From Plazaster borealis (taxonomy: Eukaryota; Echinodermata; Asteroidea; Forcipulatida; Labidiasteridae), in the NCBI GenBank assembly GCA_021014325.1, contig CM037470.1, positions 6,303,147 to 6,367,146 on the forward strand: a stretch of DNA of 64,000 nucleotides, given 5' to 3'. Under the pieces are notes generated by a model. It was not told the DNA's origin. It saw only the letters and a program-made list of their open reading frames with translations, and did not search any database. Every line of letters starts with the position of its first letter. Positions within the stretch are counted from its first letter, which is position 1. Positions 1 through 12,752 of this stretch are shown piece after piece. Position numbers and translations under genes: made by a program.

Positions 1-106
1 GGTTTTGTTTTTAAACCACGGTCGTGTGTGCTGGCCCTCTCAAAGTGAGGATCTTGTGTGGAAATTACCGCTGTGGGTCATTAAAGTCGCAATTGTGGAG
101 CTGCAG

Positions 107-218
107 CGAGAAAAATTCGCTGCGCTGGCGGACAAAATTGGCGGGAAGAGGTGGTCGCCAGGTCATCATCATTCCTATCCACATCACTACGACACATCCG
201 CCCAGATGTTTCTAACGG
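107..218 (+). CDS. erg: Candidate upstream ERG exon (3' end defined, 5' end uncertain)
   Basis: An open frame runs to a GTAAAT donor at 219, leaving a one-base overhang G that joins in phase to the exon at 13906. The last residues (KRWSPGHHHSYPHHYDTSAQ, then MFLTG) are rich in His and Tyr. They loosely recall the RRSAW-GHGHP segment that precedes the equivalent exon in vertebrate ERG. The 5' boundary is unclear: CAG at 104-106 is used here, but the pyrimidine tract before it is poor, and AG sites near 148-150 or an acceptor near 44 are alternatives. The frame is also open from the window edge. This is inference from phase and a weak resemblance. RNA evidence would decide it. Confidence 0.35.
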
Positions 219-400
219 GTAAATTCCAAACAAATATTATTGTTTGTTTTTTTTGTATCTTTCATTCTAGCCCGGTCATACAACCATAAACAAACTCCCC
301 CAATTAATTGAATGCACGGCAATTAACTGGGGTTTTATTTTTAGCGGGAGGAGAAATCCCGCCACTTATCTCGTCCTCGCCATCGCATCGCAGATTGGGA

Positions 401-423
401 GGAAGGAAGGAAGGAAGGAAGGA
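401..423 (+). repeat. (GGAA)5 microsatellite
   Basis: Five perfect GGAA units followed by GGA. GGAA is the core of ETS-family binding sites, and vertebrate FLI1/ERG proteins can bind runs of it. Here the run lies inside or just beside the gene of an ERG-type factor. A shorter CCTT run with GGAA on the other strand lies near 14468-14482 in the same gene. Any regulatory role is inference. Confidence 0.9.
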
Positions 424-3400
424 TGTCTACAACTCCATGCATCTGAAGGGTTCCCTTTTCCCCGCTCATTTATTTACCGCGGCGCAGTCGGCTCTTCACC
501 GAGCGCCGCACGGCATCTGAGAACCGTGTCGCTCGCCACTTCTTCCCCGTTCGGACTTAGCTGCAGAAGGCGAGAGCGCGGGTTTTCTTCGCTCCCTTGG
601 ATTTGTCATTTTTTATTTTTATTTTTTTACAATAAGATCCCCCAAATGGGGTTCGGTAACTACGGACGACACTAAATGCCAAATCTTTTCTTTCGATGTT
701 TGTTGTAGAGCCATCGTGTGCTGAGTCGCTGGTTAGAGGGAGGCAGAACAGCTGGGCCACATCGGTGCCTGTGTCGTCATCAAAGGGTAAGTCTTGAAGA
801 ACCAAATTTACCCTTTTTGCAAGATGGCCAAGTTGTTAATGTAATTTAACTGTTCACATGGCTGTTCTGCCGCAAGGGATTACAAATATTGTCATGTAAT
901 TTGAAATTGTTACTTGTGACTTTGTCTTCTTTCTCGAAGAACGATCACTCCTGGTTGCTCTTGGCTCAACATTGTTGCTATATTTAGTGGTCGACACATT
1001 CTTATTTCAGTTTACTGGTGGCAACTTGTTTTGTGTTTTACGTTCATACCCCTTTTTTAATGTGTGTGCTATATACATCATTTATAATTACAAACCAACA
1101 ACCAGTTCAAACAAATTTTTAGCCTGCCCTATTTTATTAAATGGCAATCAAGTTCAAGATAATCTGATTTGTAGGTAGGCTAAAGTGTTCTTTTTTTAGG
1201 AGGAAAGAACAATTATTTACAAATATTATTGGTGGCTACTATTATTAGTGTGACTTCACATGAGTTGTTGTTCTTTTTCAAAACAATATTTACCAAACAA
1301 TGTTTTTGACAGTCATACTTAGGTTGGAATAAAACGTCGAGTATGCTTTGAGGAAAAACTAAAACAGTGGAAATTGAAGACGACTGATCAGAGACCACCG
1401 TTCGTCTCTTATTCAATGCTTACATTAAGCAAATTGTGTATCTTTTTTTTTTTTTTTTTTTTACGTGTATAAAACCTCATCAAAGTTGCAAATCTTAATG
1501 CATATACAATATTTGTATACAAATTATGTACAAATCCACCTCCATACAAGATTAATATGTCTTTAAATAAACTATGAAACTGAACTCGTCACCTCACATC
1601 AGCGGGGGGGGGTGTCAGCGGACTTGTAGGGTTGCTGTACGAAAATGGTTATTTTTCAACATGACAGTATAGCAGTTTTAGTCGAATGTTATTCTTTTTC
1701 AAAGACTATCCAACCGATATTTGAGATTGAGCCTTCTAATCAAATGCTGCCCACTATAGTTTTGTTATCCCTTTGGACAAGTTCAATTCCATTTAGGCGA
1801 TTCGACTTAATGTTTCCACCTGACAAAGCTAATGTGACATTGAGGACTCTTTAATTTACTGAGAGCTTTGGATTATCCTAAATATTATACATTTATCAAA
1901 TCATGGCGTGTTGCTCTCCCGGTTATATCAGTGGCATAAACCAAGTTAGGACAGGTGTATTTTTGTGTGGAATTATATCAATTAGCAAGTCAGGAAATGC
2001 CTGTTGTTGTGGAATTATCAATTACACCAACCTGCCTTTTTATAGTAGAACCTAGTAGAGGAATGGTAAATATTACCCTTGATCTTTAAATTGACAACCT
2101 TCAAACAGGTTTGCAAACATTCGTTACGAAGGAAACAACAACAATAATAATAAGTAATTCTAATATTAGTAGTAATAATAATAGTAACAACAAAATGCCT
2201 GGTTGTGGGTCACATGGTGTTGATGGACCAATGGCCGTTGCACTTCTTTATTTTCACGAAGAGGGGATTTCATTAGGCTTTCTCTATTTAATCTGAAAGT
2301 GATCCTGGCTGTTAGATTTACTCGTAGTTGACACGGTAGCCCTTGTCAATATTATGCACAGGCTTTGGTTTCGTGCTGATATTTCGTTAAGGATTGCTCT
2401 GGTAATTTTATATCTCCCTATATTCCTTTACAAAAAAAAAAGCTTTGTGGGCGTCCATTAGGTCTATGTTGAAAGAAATAATACTGACTAAGCTGTGATA
2501 ACTTTTGGACTGTAATCACTTGTGTTGTTTCATACCAATGTTGGTTATTGGCTGTTTCGATTTAACGTGGGGAAATGGAAAGAGAGAAATTTGCATGCCA
2601 ATGTGGGTCAACAGCACATGATATTGGATAATTTGGACCACCAGTTGATCCGTTGGTATTTTGGCTGAGTAGTAACTGCCAATAATTGCCTGATCCATTA
2701 TCGACAACCTAGAAATGTCCTTGTATTTAATCAAAATAAGCAACAACAAAAAAACCAAAACCTCATTCACAAGAATGAGCCTGCACGAGAAGCATAAGCC
2801 AAAACCACAGCAAAATCCCAGGCTGACATAATGCCAACTGGAACTATTGAAATCACTGCAAAACCATCATTCAAACAACGTCTGCTTATATCACTGAGCC
2901 ACTGCCGAAATTCAGACTGAAATATAATAATGTAAATAATCTCGGCATTGGGATTGCCCCCCCCCCTCGCCCCGCCTACTTCGCTTGACTTTGACGTTGT
3001 AGCCTTCATGTTCTGTGATCAATCTGAGTGAATCACATTTTGTTTTCGTTGGATATGCCCTTGTTCCTTTATTGGATCGAAATTCCATGTTTTCGTTCAT
3101 TCCCCGTAGAATTTGCTGTCAAGAAATAGCTTAATAATTACATTGAAAGTATGTATCGATTGGAAATATAGGAAAGCGCACTTGATGAGTGGAATATGCA
3201 TGGATCTTTTTTTTTCATTACGTCATCGTCTTTCGTTTAAAAAAGATCGAGTTAATTAGAGCTATACGGATTGCTTCTTGCTCTACTGCTATTGGTAATA
3301 AAGGGAAAACAAACCGAGCGCAGCCTTTTAATAAAGAGGACGTAAATAGCCACCGTTTAATTACCTTACTGGACCGTGCACTCAAAATGTCATTTCTTGT

Positions 3401-3999
3401 GTAGGCTTCAGCACTACTTGAAGACGAAGTACAGGGTGGGTAATGAAATAACAGTTAATTATTTTCAATCTGAAATTTGTGGATGAACCAAATTTAAATG
3501 ACTTGGGAAATGACTTTGCATTGTTCATTGTTAGATTGCTTGCTAAGTGGAACTTTGTGGCAAACGAAAAATGCTCGGATACGGTGATGGGTTGAGCGCC
3601 CGTGTGCAGTATAACGTGGGCAGAGTGGTGTTGAGTTTAACACTTCGCTGGAGTTAAATAAAAAGGGGGAGTAAAACAAGGAAGAATAGACGTAAATATG
3701 CTCAGAGCGGAGACAAAATTACTGCAAACTTGTATGGCTACTCATAAAAACAATAAGTTTGGATTGGTGACAGGCTAGGTTGATTTCTGCTTATCACCTT
3801 GTGTCATGTCATAGGGAAATAATCAAAGAGTTTCGGAAAGGCTGCCTTTCCTTATTAATTTAAACAGGAAATTATTTCACTTGTTTAAATATATGACAAA
3901 TATATTTATAGGCATTGCTTATGTTATCATCTGCCACGCGTTAAATGGATAAGAAATATTTGAATAAATAATACGCTGCTGATGCTTCTAATTTGCTTA

Positions 4000-4262
4000 A
4001 AACTCTCTTTGAACCAAGATAAGGTTCAACATTTGGTTATGTTGCCGAAACGGCTGCATTGAAAAATATGCTTACTCTCTTTGAATTAAAATATGGTGCA
4101 ACACTGGCAGTATTGGCAAAACTGCCTTGACTTATATGACTACTCTTTTGCATCAATAAAAGGTAAGACATTTAGGAATGCTGTAGTAATTGTTTTCACT
4201 CGTACTAGTTAGCTCGCTTTCTCTGAGTCAGTATAAGGTACGACATCGGTTAATTTTAGGGG
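4000..4262 (+). repeat. Degenerate tandem repeat, about 70-bp unit
   Basis: Four diverged units begin near 4003, 4073, 4139 and 4212. Each has the pattern ACTCTCTTTGAA, then an A-rich stretch, then AAGGT.CAACAT. Single related pieces occur at about 36916-36950 and 39278-39310 (CTTTGAAGCAAGATAAGGTAC), so the unit is also dispersed. No coding content is seen. Confidence 0.6.
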
Positions 4263-6944
4263 AACAGAAAACAAACCAGACAAAACATTGACTATTTTGC
4301 ATACTCGCTTGGATTACTCTCTTAATTTAGGCGCTGTATCCATCTGGGTGTTTTGATAACATCATCGTTCCCCTAAGAACATTCTTTTGTTCGATTCATT
4401 CACCCAAGAAATCAATCCCGCTTCGTAATTGTTGAAATTGAAACCTGATATTTAAAAACAGAAAAAAGATCTGGGTACACTTCACATTTAACAGTCATTT
4501 AATTAGGACGTATTGTAGATTTGCCGTGGACCCACCACTGCCTTGGACTATTGAAGGGGCACAAGCTTCATGACTATCACCCCCCCCCCACACCTCACCC
4601 AGCGCAATCAAATAGCATAACAGACCAATTACGGGTCCTAGATTTTGCTGTTTCCCTACGTCTGGGTGTTAGTAGTTAATAAGCTGTAATCATTACAGTA
4701 CACAAGATTAGTATTTTTTTCTTTAGCTCTCGCTCTTTTCCACAGTTAAAAATTACTATGATTGTTGCATGGCTCGGTTGTTTGCATTGCCATATAGCGC
4801 ATGGTAAAACATAAAAAACTAAAAATAAATGGTTGTACTTTAAATAAATGTGTTTGAAGCCAAAGTACTTTTTCAACGATGGTACAATATCCACTGGAAG
4901 CATTTTATTGTGAATTATTGAGTAAAAGTCTACACATTTCAATAATTTATTTCTTATATTTTTGGGGCACCATTCGATACTTTTTAAAGCTTGGATTACG
5001 CGACTTAGACTACTTGTTCTTCCTCTTATCCGCCATGTATTTGGGGATAAAAGCCTAAAGTTTGATTCACCTTTCTAGCACTACCTATTTTATTATTATT
5101 ATTATTAGTTATTTTTAGAACTATTCCAAGTTAGGCTAGACTAGATATTTTCTAGCCGCTCTCGCTTTGCTCCTTGGGTCCGCCACGCTCTAACACACTA
5201 AGCCTGTACTTGACCATGCTCTAATACTATACCCTAAGAAGACTGCATCGCAAAGCAGAGAGTAAGTCGGGACGCATTTCGAAAAAAAGAAAATCTCTCC
5301 AAAGGAAATTATTCATTCGCTCGCCTCTCTTAAGGGTCAAGTATTGACGGGCACAGCAGCTTTCCGCCATCTTGGCCTAACTTCCGAGCGGCCTTAGTAT
5401 AACTACATAGCCACTTGCAACGAGGCTGAAGTACCCTAGCCGGTTGCAAGGGGGCAAACTCCCCCATCAAGAGAGCGCGATTTCCCCCACTCTCTCATCG
5501 TCATCTCGTGGTGCACGCCGGATGCTGATGGAGTTGATACTTCCAGTACTATAGGAATAAGAGTTAAAGAGGGGGGGGGGGGTGGTAGAGAAGTGAGCAT
5601 TAAGCATCAGTGACGTGTGTGATGGTTGCGATAGGTTACCGTACCGCACCGATCCACGGGTTTTATCAATCCATGGGAAGATGGATTTGTATGACTGGGA
5701 AGGTACGGACGATTCAAAGCTGGCGATCGGCCTCAAGAGCTCGGCTCCCATCTTTAATAGTCAATCTTTGCTCTGATGATTAACATATTATCATGACTCC
5801 TAACCTACACACCGATTGTCGCTCTGTGCAGTTCGTCCGCAGCCTTGCATTCTACACATAGCTTGATGTGTGTGTGGGTTTGAGATTCTCAGATGACTCT
5901 CTGTTTTCCCTTGGAGATCTGTTTTGTGTTTCAGGAAGAGTTGCATAACAGTTAATTAAGAAATAAAGGTTTCCCACCAAGCGACAGCTTCATTAACGTG
6001 GCCTAAGACAAAACTGAATACATACAAAGTATACTTTGTACCTCTATTTAGTTTCAAACAGGAACACTTACAGAGCTGTTTACGAAGCCCCCGAAATAAA
6101 CCTCAATTAATTTATATCGCAGGACGAGATGGTGTATCGATTTTGTAACAATTTGTATTTGTTAATAATATCACAAATCGATTAATTATCTTCATCTTAT
6201 ATTCGCATCACTTTTTCTTCTTACGTTTTCTATTTTTCTGGGGAGGGAGTTGTCTTGAGGATAGCATCCGCAAACGCATTCACCCTTCCCTCTCAATGTT
6301 TTGTCTTCCTTTTCGAAAACATAATCACCAAACTTGAAACGAATTTATTGAACACCTGATAATAAGATTGAGAGAACTCCTTTAGAAACCATTGATGTGT
6401 CTTTCCTTTACAGCACTCTTGACTTTTGAAGATTTCCATGGTTGTCCTTGACCACCTCTCCGACGCCTTAGAAGTACAGCCAATCGTCCTTATTTCAGTT
6501 GTGTTTTATTGGGCATTGAAGACAATATAGTGGCGTGTGATACACTGAGCCAGTCCAAAAACCAAACTAAAAAAAGCTATCGCAAGTTTTTATTAAACTC
6601 TCCCGATTAAGGTGTATTACACCTTACCCTGTTTGTCCAATCAAGAAAACAAAAATGGTTCCGATCTGGGAAAAATTGTACGAACATCAACACCTTATGC
6701 AAAAGTTCGGGGAAATACTGTATAAGTTCTAAATGTGAATTGAATTGAATTGAATACTCATACTACGTCGCCGTTGTATGGGAACTTGTATTATGTAAAT
6801 CACCGCTACAGCAGCTATACACTAGTTATTATTTTAAAGTATTGGTGTTTACGGGGAGACTTTACCTGAACAGTACAAATTCGTAATTAGCAGCGCTATT
6901 ATTATATAATAATATCGCCAACAATGCCTTATAACTGACCTTAA

Positions 6945-7238
6945 TCACTGTAGCTCGCAAGCCGATGGGGAAACCTGTAAACAAGGGTGCTATGTGAACC
7001 AGAAACACCAATTTTATCCCCTACTATTTCATGATAAGTGTTATGGGTTCTTTTACATGCACTTTCTACTCACACGGGACCTACGGTTTAATGTCCCGTC
7101 CGTAGGACAAGGCAATTATGGTAAAGTATCTTTCTCAAGGACACAAGTGTCAAGGCCGGGACTCGAACCCACACTCTGCTGATCAGAAACACCAGAGCTT
7201 GAGTCATGTGCTCCTAACCGCTCAGCCACGACACGTCA
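6945..7238 (-). mobile_element. tRNA-Leu-derived SINE, copy 1
   Basis: Read on the - strand, the head (about 7238 to 7155) matches a class II tRNA: GGCTGAGCGG is an A box, ACTCAAGCTCTGG an anticodon arm resembling tRNA-Leu(CAA), and GGTTCGAGTCC a B box. After it come a shared body (a GTAGGTCCCGTGTGAGT block, then GTAAAAGAACCCA) and a tail with CTTGCGAGC. Two further copies lie at 34121-34300 and 51340-51760. This is a transcribed-by-Pol-III type retroelement, not a working tRNA gene. Membership of a named SINE superfamily such as MetaSINE was not tested. Confidence 0.85.
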
Positions 7239-7589
7239 CTAGTGTTCAAAACATTATCTCCCTGCTCACATATTGATTGATTTCTGGGTTATTTTTCAGA
7301 TGTAAAAGCATTTCTTGGAATTATACTATAAGGTTTAGGTTAGAGCATAACGACGATTTGGATATTCGGTAGTAACAAAAAAGGGTCATCTTTGAAATTT
7401 ATTAGGATTATTAGCGTCATTTCTATCGTCTAGTTTTCAATTAAAGAATCACACAATGCAAACCAACCCGTGGAGAAATTCATCTTTCACAAATTCCCAA
7501 TCCTTTACTTTGTCTGCAAAAATAGGGTCTTCGTTTGTTGTTGTATCAAACGGCAGTGCTGATCTATAGATCAATGTATCAATAAAAAC

Positions 7590-7985
7590 ACACCAAAAGT
7601 CTCCTGTGAAAGTTTCAGCTGAATACTGTGTTTACTTGTTAAGAAAACAGCAACAAAAACTGTCACTGTATTTTTAATCAAGAACGTTGAATCCATCCAC
7701 GTTTAGCCAGGTGACAGCGGGAAACCAACCGCATCTCTGGCCGCAGCATTCACAAACAAACATCACGGAAATTTGAATTTCCAAAAGTCTCCTGAAGGCG
7801 ATCTTCGGAGATTCAAAGTTGTCAACATACTTGTATTGGTTTCTAATCAACGGGGGCACCTCAGACTAAATAATTTCCCCGGATACGTACCACCATCTTT
7901 TTATAGCAAGAGTTATAGGCTTTCGGATAATAACTGTACCTTTTTTAGTCCTGGGTCATTACCAAAGTATGACCCATACCTTTAA
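7590..7985 (+). mobile_element. MITE-like family C, 5'-incomplete copy
   Basis: Shares long stretches with the copy at 52900-53345, for example GTGAAAGTTTCAG.TGAATAC, GGTGACAGCGGG and CCAACCGCATCT, in the same order. The right end is TGGGTCATTACCAAAG followed by TATGACCCATACCTTTAA, matching the terminal pattern of the other family C copies. The left end is not clear. Confidence 0.65.
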
Positions 7986-8816
7986 GATTGAAATTATAAT
8001 CACTGTACATAATTTTAAATACATATTGTGCATACAATGCATTCCTGTGGTTATTATTTTGTTATAGAGGGTAACGCAAGCAGCGTTCTCTGTATGTTCA
8101 TGAGTTAATTACAGCTTCGACTTCCTGAGTTTGTACACATCTAGCCATCGCAGAACAAACCATAACTCGTAGATCCATAAAGATCGATGCAGTATAAATG
8201 ACCAGCTGTGCGCTAACGTTACCGTCACCAATCACGGGGAGTTCCGTGTAAACACGAGGCGACAGCGGGCAGATGGTTGCAAGCGAGCGGGCCACCGGAG
8301 CCAATTCTTCGGCGGGTCAGAGGCCTGGACTGCGCTCTTGGGATCTCCTCCCCGGTGTCTTCCATGGTTTACTCGATTCTGACTACAAAACGCACAACAG
8401 TTACAGAAATGCAGTCAATTATCAAGTACAAACCAAAAGAAAATAATTGTAATTCTTTGTTCATCTGAATAACGGACCACCATTTCATTATACAGGTACT
8501 CAAATATGACGTCATTATGACGTAGCCGGGTTCTTGTTGTTTTCGTCGTTTTTAATTAGAAGGAGAACCACAATACGAAGTACGTTACTAAAATAACGAT
8601 GATTAGGTAATCACTTGGTGTTAATCACTCACATGAAGAATGTATGGATAAATCTCACTTGATATGTTGAGTGAAAATAAACCAAACATAATTTATTTCC
8701 GAATGAAAACCATTTTTCTTATAATGTAGAAAATAACTTTAGTATGTAGATAATTGAATACAAAGATTCTTGTTACGATTATGAATTTAAAGTAGCCTAT
8801 GCGTCGTGTGTCACAC

Positions 8817-9262
8817 TTATATAAAGGGTCATAGAATGGTAAATACTCAAAAAAAAGTAATAACCATAAAAACTTACTTGGTGAGAAGCACTGTACAGCT
8901 GTTATAAACTATTTTGAGAAAGGATTCCCTTCGAAGTAATGGTTTGGATAATTTTTCACCCTAAAACATTTATAAAGTCTGAAAGAATCGATTCGTGCTT
9001 GAATCGTTTCTCAGATTTCTGATGGTTTGTGTCCTTTCGCGAATGCTGCAGCCAGAGATGCGGTTGGTACCCGCTGTCTCTAAACGTGGGTGGATTAGAA
9101 GTTCTAGTGTAAACATTTTTTGTTGTTTTCTCAGCATGCCGTGGACACTGTATTCAGCTGAACATTTTCACATGTGACTTGCATTGCATCTTTCTTGATA
9201 ATTTTGTCTATACATCAGCATTACGTTGACAAAAAACCCCAATATATGACCCAACCTTTAAG
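8817..9262 (-). mobile_element. MITE-like family C, inverted copy
   Basis: Left end ATAAAGGGTCATAGAATGG and right end TGACCCAACCTTTAA form imperfect terminal inverted repeats. The interior is the reverse complement of the copies at 7590-7985 and 52900-53345, including the GAATCGATTCGTGC/GAATCGTTTCTCAG segment and GGTACCCGCTGTC. No transposase is encoded. Confidence 0.7.
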
Positions 9263-10877
9263 CTGGTCATCGCTGTAGCCATTTGCTTACGATCGAGATC
9301 AGTAGGCCTACTCTACTGTAGCTTGTCTCTCCATGACCCTCTCACGTTAACTATAAATGTTTGACTTAATAAGTCTACAGATGAAATGTATCGACGAGGT
9401 TTTATGCCTAGAGTGACACCAATAACGACAGGGAATTGTCTTTGTTACACACCACTTATTACATACGTTCACCGATCCCACAGTATAATATTTAAATACC
9501 GGTCCATATGTGGATTACGAACAGACCCTGTAACACTGAAGTGCCGCTAGTGTTGTCTTCGCTCTTGTCTACATGTAGGCATAGCGGACTAAATCACTTC
9601 TAATGCATGCATATTACATTGAAACAGCTGTCGCGTATTACTACCCGTCCACCTTCCTCATAAGGTATCCATATTTGACTAATAAATATGGCAATGTTTG
9701 CTAAACAGACGCGATAAGAACTGCGCCGGAGTGCTGCGAACACGCAAGATAGCAGCCGAAAAAAAAGAGGATGGAAAAAAAGGCTAATTGTGCTGAGCGC
9801 GCTAAAAATGCTCTACAAACTCATCTGTTTGTTTAGCCTTTAAAGATAATTACAGGCAATGACTTTTGGCCTGCATTTTGTATATGATGATGAAATGCAT
9901 GCTCAATTGGGATATGTGAATTGATGATATTGGTTATAGCTTATGTTAAAGGAATAGCACCGTATGTATTTGGGGATATCACCCCATCGCGGCGTTGATG
10001 AACGACGTGATATGGCATCGTTCCGTAACAGCCACTTGTACGTTGTTGTGGAGAGGTTCGGTTCATGCGATTTCCAAACGTCTTTGTGAGTCGAATTCCT
10101 GCCGGGGAGAAATCACCCCTTGCTTGTTTGATCCCACCTAGTTTGCTCATAAGTTGGCTGCCCTTTTGAAGAAAACTCTAAATTCAATACAAAATGGTAC
10201 GATACTGACATCAACAAACAAAATGTGAAGGATGATTGTTGTGAAAATAAAATGAAACTGGCGATTTGATGTTCAATCATTTGCCGTATTTGTTTGTTTG
10301 TAACCACAAACGCAAACTAAAATGCTGATCATTTTGAAGAAAAACAAAATAGTTGTAATAATAAATATAAAAGAAGAAAGAAAAAAACCCCAACAACAGC
10401 AATGACAAACAAACACCGTTCATTATGCTGTTATTAACGTCGCTTCATGTTTGATTCCCGGAGAAAATTGCAGGCTTTATTTTCTTTAGCGAGTTGTCAA
10501 AGACATTGCATACCAAGAGAGACTAATGAAAGTAAATTCGACGTGGTCAAGGTAAATTGCCAAGTTCACGAAGAGAGAGAATTCCAATAATATTGCTCCA
10601 TTCTTTAGTCTTCCGTTCCACGCATCGATCTATCGCCATTGGCGGACCTTGTTTTCATTTTACTGTATTCCGCTGCCGTTCGTGAAGCTTGCGCGTGCGC
10701 ACTGATGGCAAAACAAAAAATGCCATTGGATCGGAAGCTTTTTCACCTTCCTTGGGGCTTCGGGTTTTTTTTCTTCTTCAAAATGTCTGTGTTTGCGGTC
10801 GATACTAAAGCATGAATATACAGAAGTGCCTGGGTGCAGCGATCCAGGCAATGACGATTCAGCCTTTGTTCTTTCTA

Positions 10878-11159
10878 CTTTGTTCCCCTGCTCCGTGGAA
10901 ATGGTCACATCGCTAAACAATTACGCACAGTTCTATCTACGCAGCACACTGTAGCAAGATCGTTGTGAAAAAATTTCACTCGGTCTGTAAGAAATCTCTC
11001 TCCTCCATGTCGAATTGAGGTTTTTGTAGATATCAAAATATTCACGTTGATTGAAAGAAAGTAAGACGACATTTTTATTTATGTATTTATGTATTATTAA
11101 TATTATTACTTTGTTCTCCTGCTACGTGGAAATGGTCACATCGCAAAGCAATTACGCAA
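10878..11159 (+). repeat. Direct 50-bp duplication, 180-bp spacer
   Basis: Positions 10878-10927 and 11108-11159 are nearly identical: CTTTGTTC.CCTGCT.CGTGG, AAATGGTCACATCGC, then AATTACGCA. The right copy is embedded in T-rich sequence. It looks like a local duplication; no flanking target duplication is seen. Confidence 0.7.
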
Positions 11160-12067
11160 TTATTTATTATTTACTTATTTATTTATTTTTGTATTGTTAT
11201 TTTGGGGGGAATCAAAGCTATAGAAATGTGGAGTCAGCGAGTTGGACGATGTATAAAGACACTCTCTCGACATTCTCGAAAACAAAACTTTAAAAAAATC
11301 CCGTCTCTTCCCTAAAAGCTTTGACCATCTGTGCCCGTGGTTTAAGCTCATGTCATGGTCTCACCACTCACGGTCGTCTCTAGTGTATTTAACTTCTCAT
11401 CCACAGCTAATATCTCCCAATAAAAATCACCTAGGGACTCCTAACTCCATGGCTTAACTAGTCAAACGTGCACATCAGCGCTGGGCCTTACCTTTTTTTT
11501 CCTGCTACCCTTTTTTTAAATACATAGTATCAAGGGAGCTTTTGGAAGGATTGTCTTTTTTTTTCTAGGAAGGACCATCTGAGGCCCGTTGATTTTTTTG
11601 ATTTTTTTTTGTATTTCTAGTCGGATGATTTTCTGCATGTCGATGATATTCATGACCTTGTACACGGGCGGGTCTGGAGAGCCCCCAGGTTCGAGACGGC
11701 AGTGCCGGTGGCGTTCACGGGGTTTGGTTGAAATACTGGCGAGTTTCCGCAAAGGAAATAATTATAGACGGGTCCCCCTGTTGTTTGGGGTGTTTTGCGT
11801 CAACACACGTTTCCCTTGAATCTTGCACAATACTTCGTTAATTTCCTGTCATTTTAAAATTTAGGGGAAAAAAGGCATGACCCATTTTCAGAACTAACCA
11901 TTACAACAAACAACAAATATAGTATTATACTATTTTAATCTTACGGGCAACACGTGATTTTTCTCTCCTTTTTGTTGTACCGAGTGGAGAGGTGGTAGTC
12001 TGAAAAGAGCTGATTGGTTCATTTGCAAAGTTTCTAATACCGGGTACATATTCTCTAAAACCATCCA

Positions 12068-12113
12068 AGTCTCCTGATGACAACTAAATCACGCCAGTTG
12101 AAACGTCGAGAAG
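12068..12113 (+). ncRNA. Hammerhead-ribozyme-like motif, single dispersed copy
   Basis: The order of elements matches a type I hammerhead core: TCTC (12070-12073), CTGATGA (12074-12080), an arm AACT with loop and AGTT (stem II), GAAA (12100-12103), a self-complementary ACGT, C (12107), then GAGA pairing back to TCTC as stem I. One extra C sits between CTGATGA and stem II, which a canonical core lacks. Similar layouts occur at 52622-52665, 61968-62009 and 62021-62064. Activity is not shown. Confidence 0.4.
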
Positions 12114-12394
12114 ACACCAAAACGCAGCTATTCTCAGAGCCATGCACCTCCTCTTCGAAGATAAAGTTAACCTTGCTGTCGTTCAATACTCATTCCGTAG
12201 TGGAACCTCTCTGCTCACGACGGCCCTTGTCGACTCTCTTCTCGTAAACTCTACAGTGAAGTGTGTTCAATAATCGATCAGGTCACATCGTAATTGTGCT
12301 GAAAGCTAATAATTCTATACTGTTTTTAATACCTTATGTTGCATTGAAATGCCTTAATGTGGTGTTGTTATAAATTTAGAAGCATGTTTAGTTT

Positions 12395-12752
12395 CGTTCG
12401 AACGATTTTTATTAATTTTTTTGCAAAACCAACGTTAACAATCCTTGATTTGGCCGATATTTGAAAGTTTCTGACCAAAGATTGTGCTGAATTTGGTTTC
12501 GTTAAATTCCTTTATCCGGTAGGCCTACTGTTGATCAGTATTAAATTTGTGCAATTTTTTTTTTTTTTTTTTTTTTTTCATTTTCATTCGAACGATTATC
12601 ATTATTTTATATTTTATTTTGCAAAACCAACGTTAACAATCCTCGATTTGGCCGGTATTTTCAAAGTATCTAACCAAATATTGTGCTAAATTTGGTTTCG
12701 TTAAATTCCTTTATCCAGTAGTCCTACTTTGATCAGTATTAAAATTGTGCAA
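12395..12752 (+). repeat. Diverged tandem duplication, two copies around a poly-T run
   Basis: The copies at about 12395-12555 and 12585-12752 share TTCGAACGATT, GCAAAACCAACGTTAACAAT, TTTGGTTTCGTTAAATTCCT and GATCAGTATTAAA in the same order with point differences. A run of about 22 T separates them at 12558-12579. The poly-T suggests a reversed A-tail of a retroelement, which is inference. No coding content. Confidence 0.8.
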
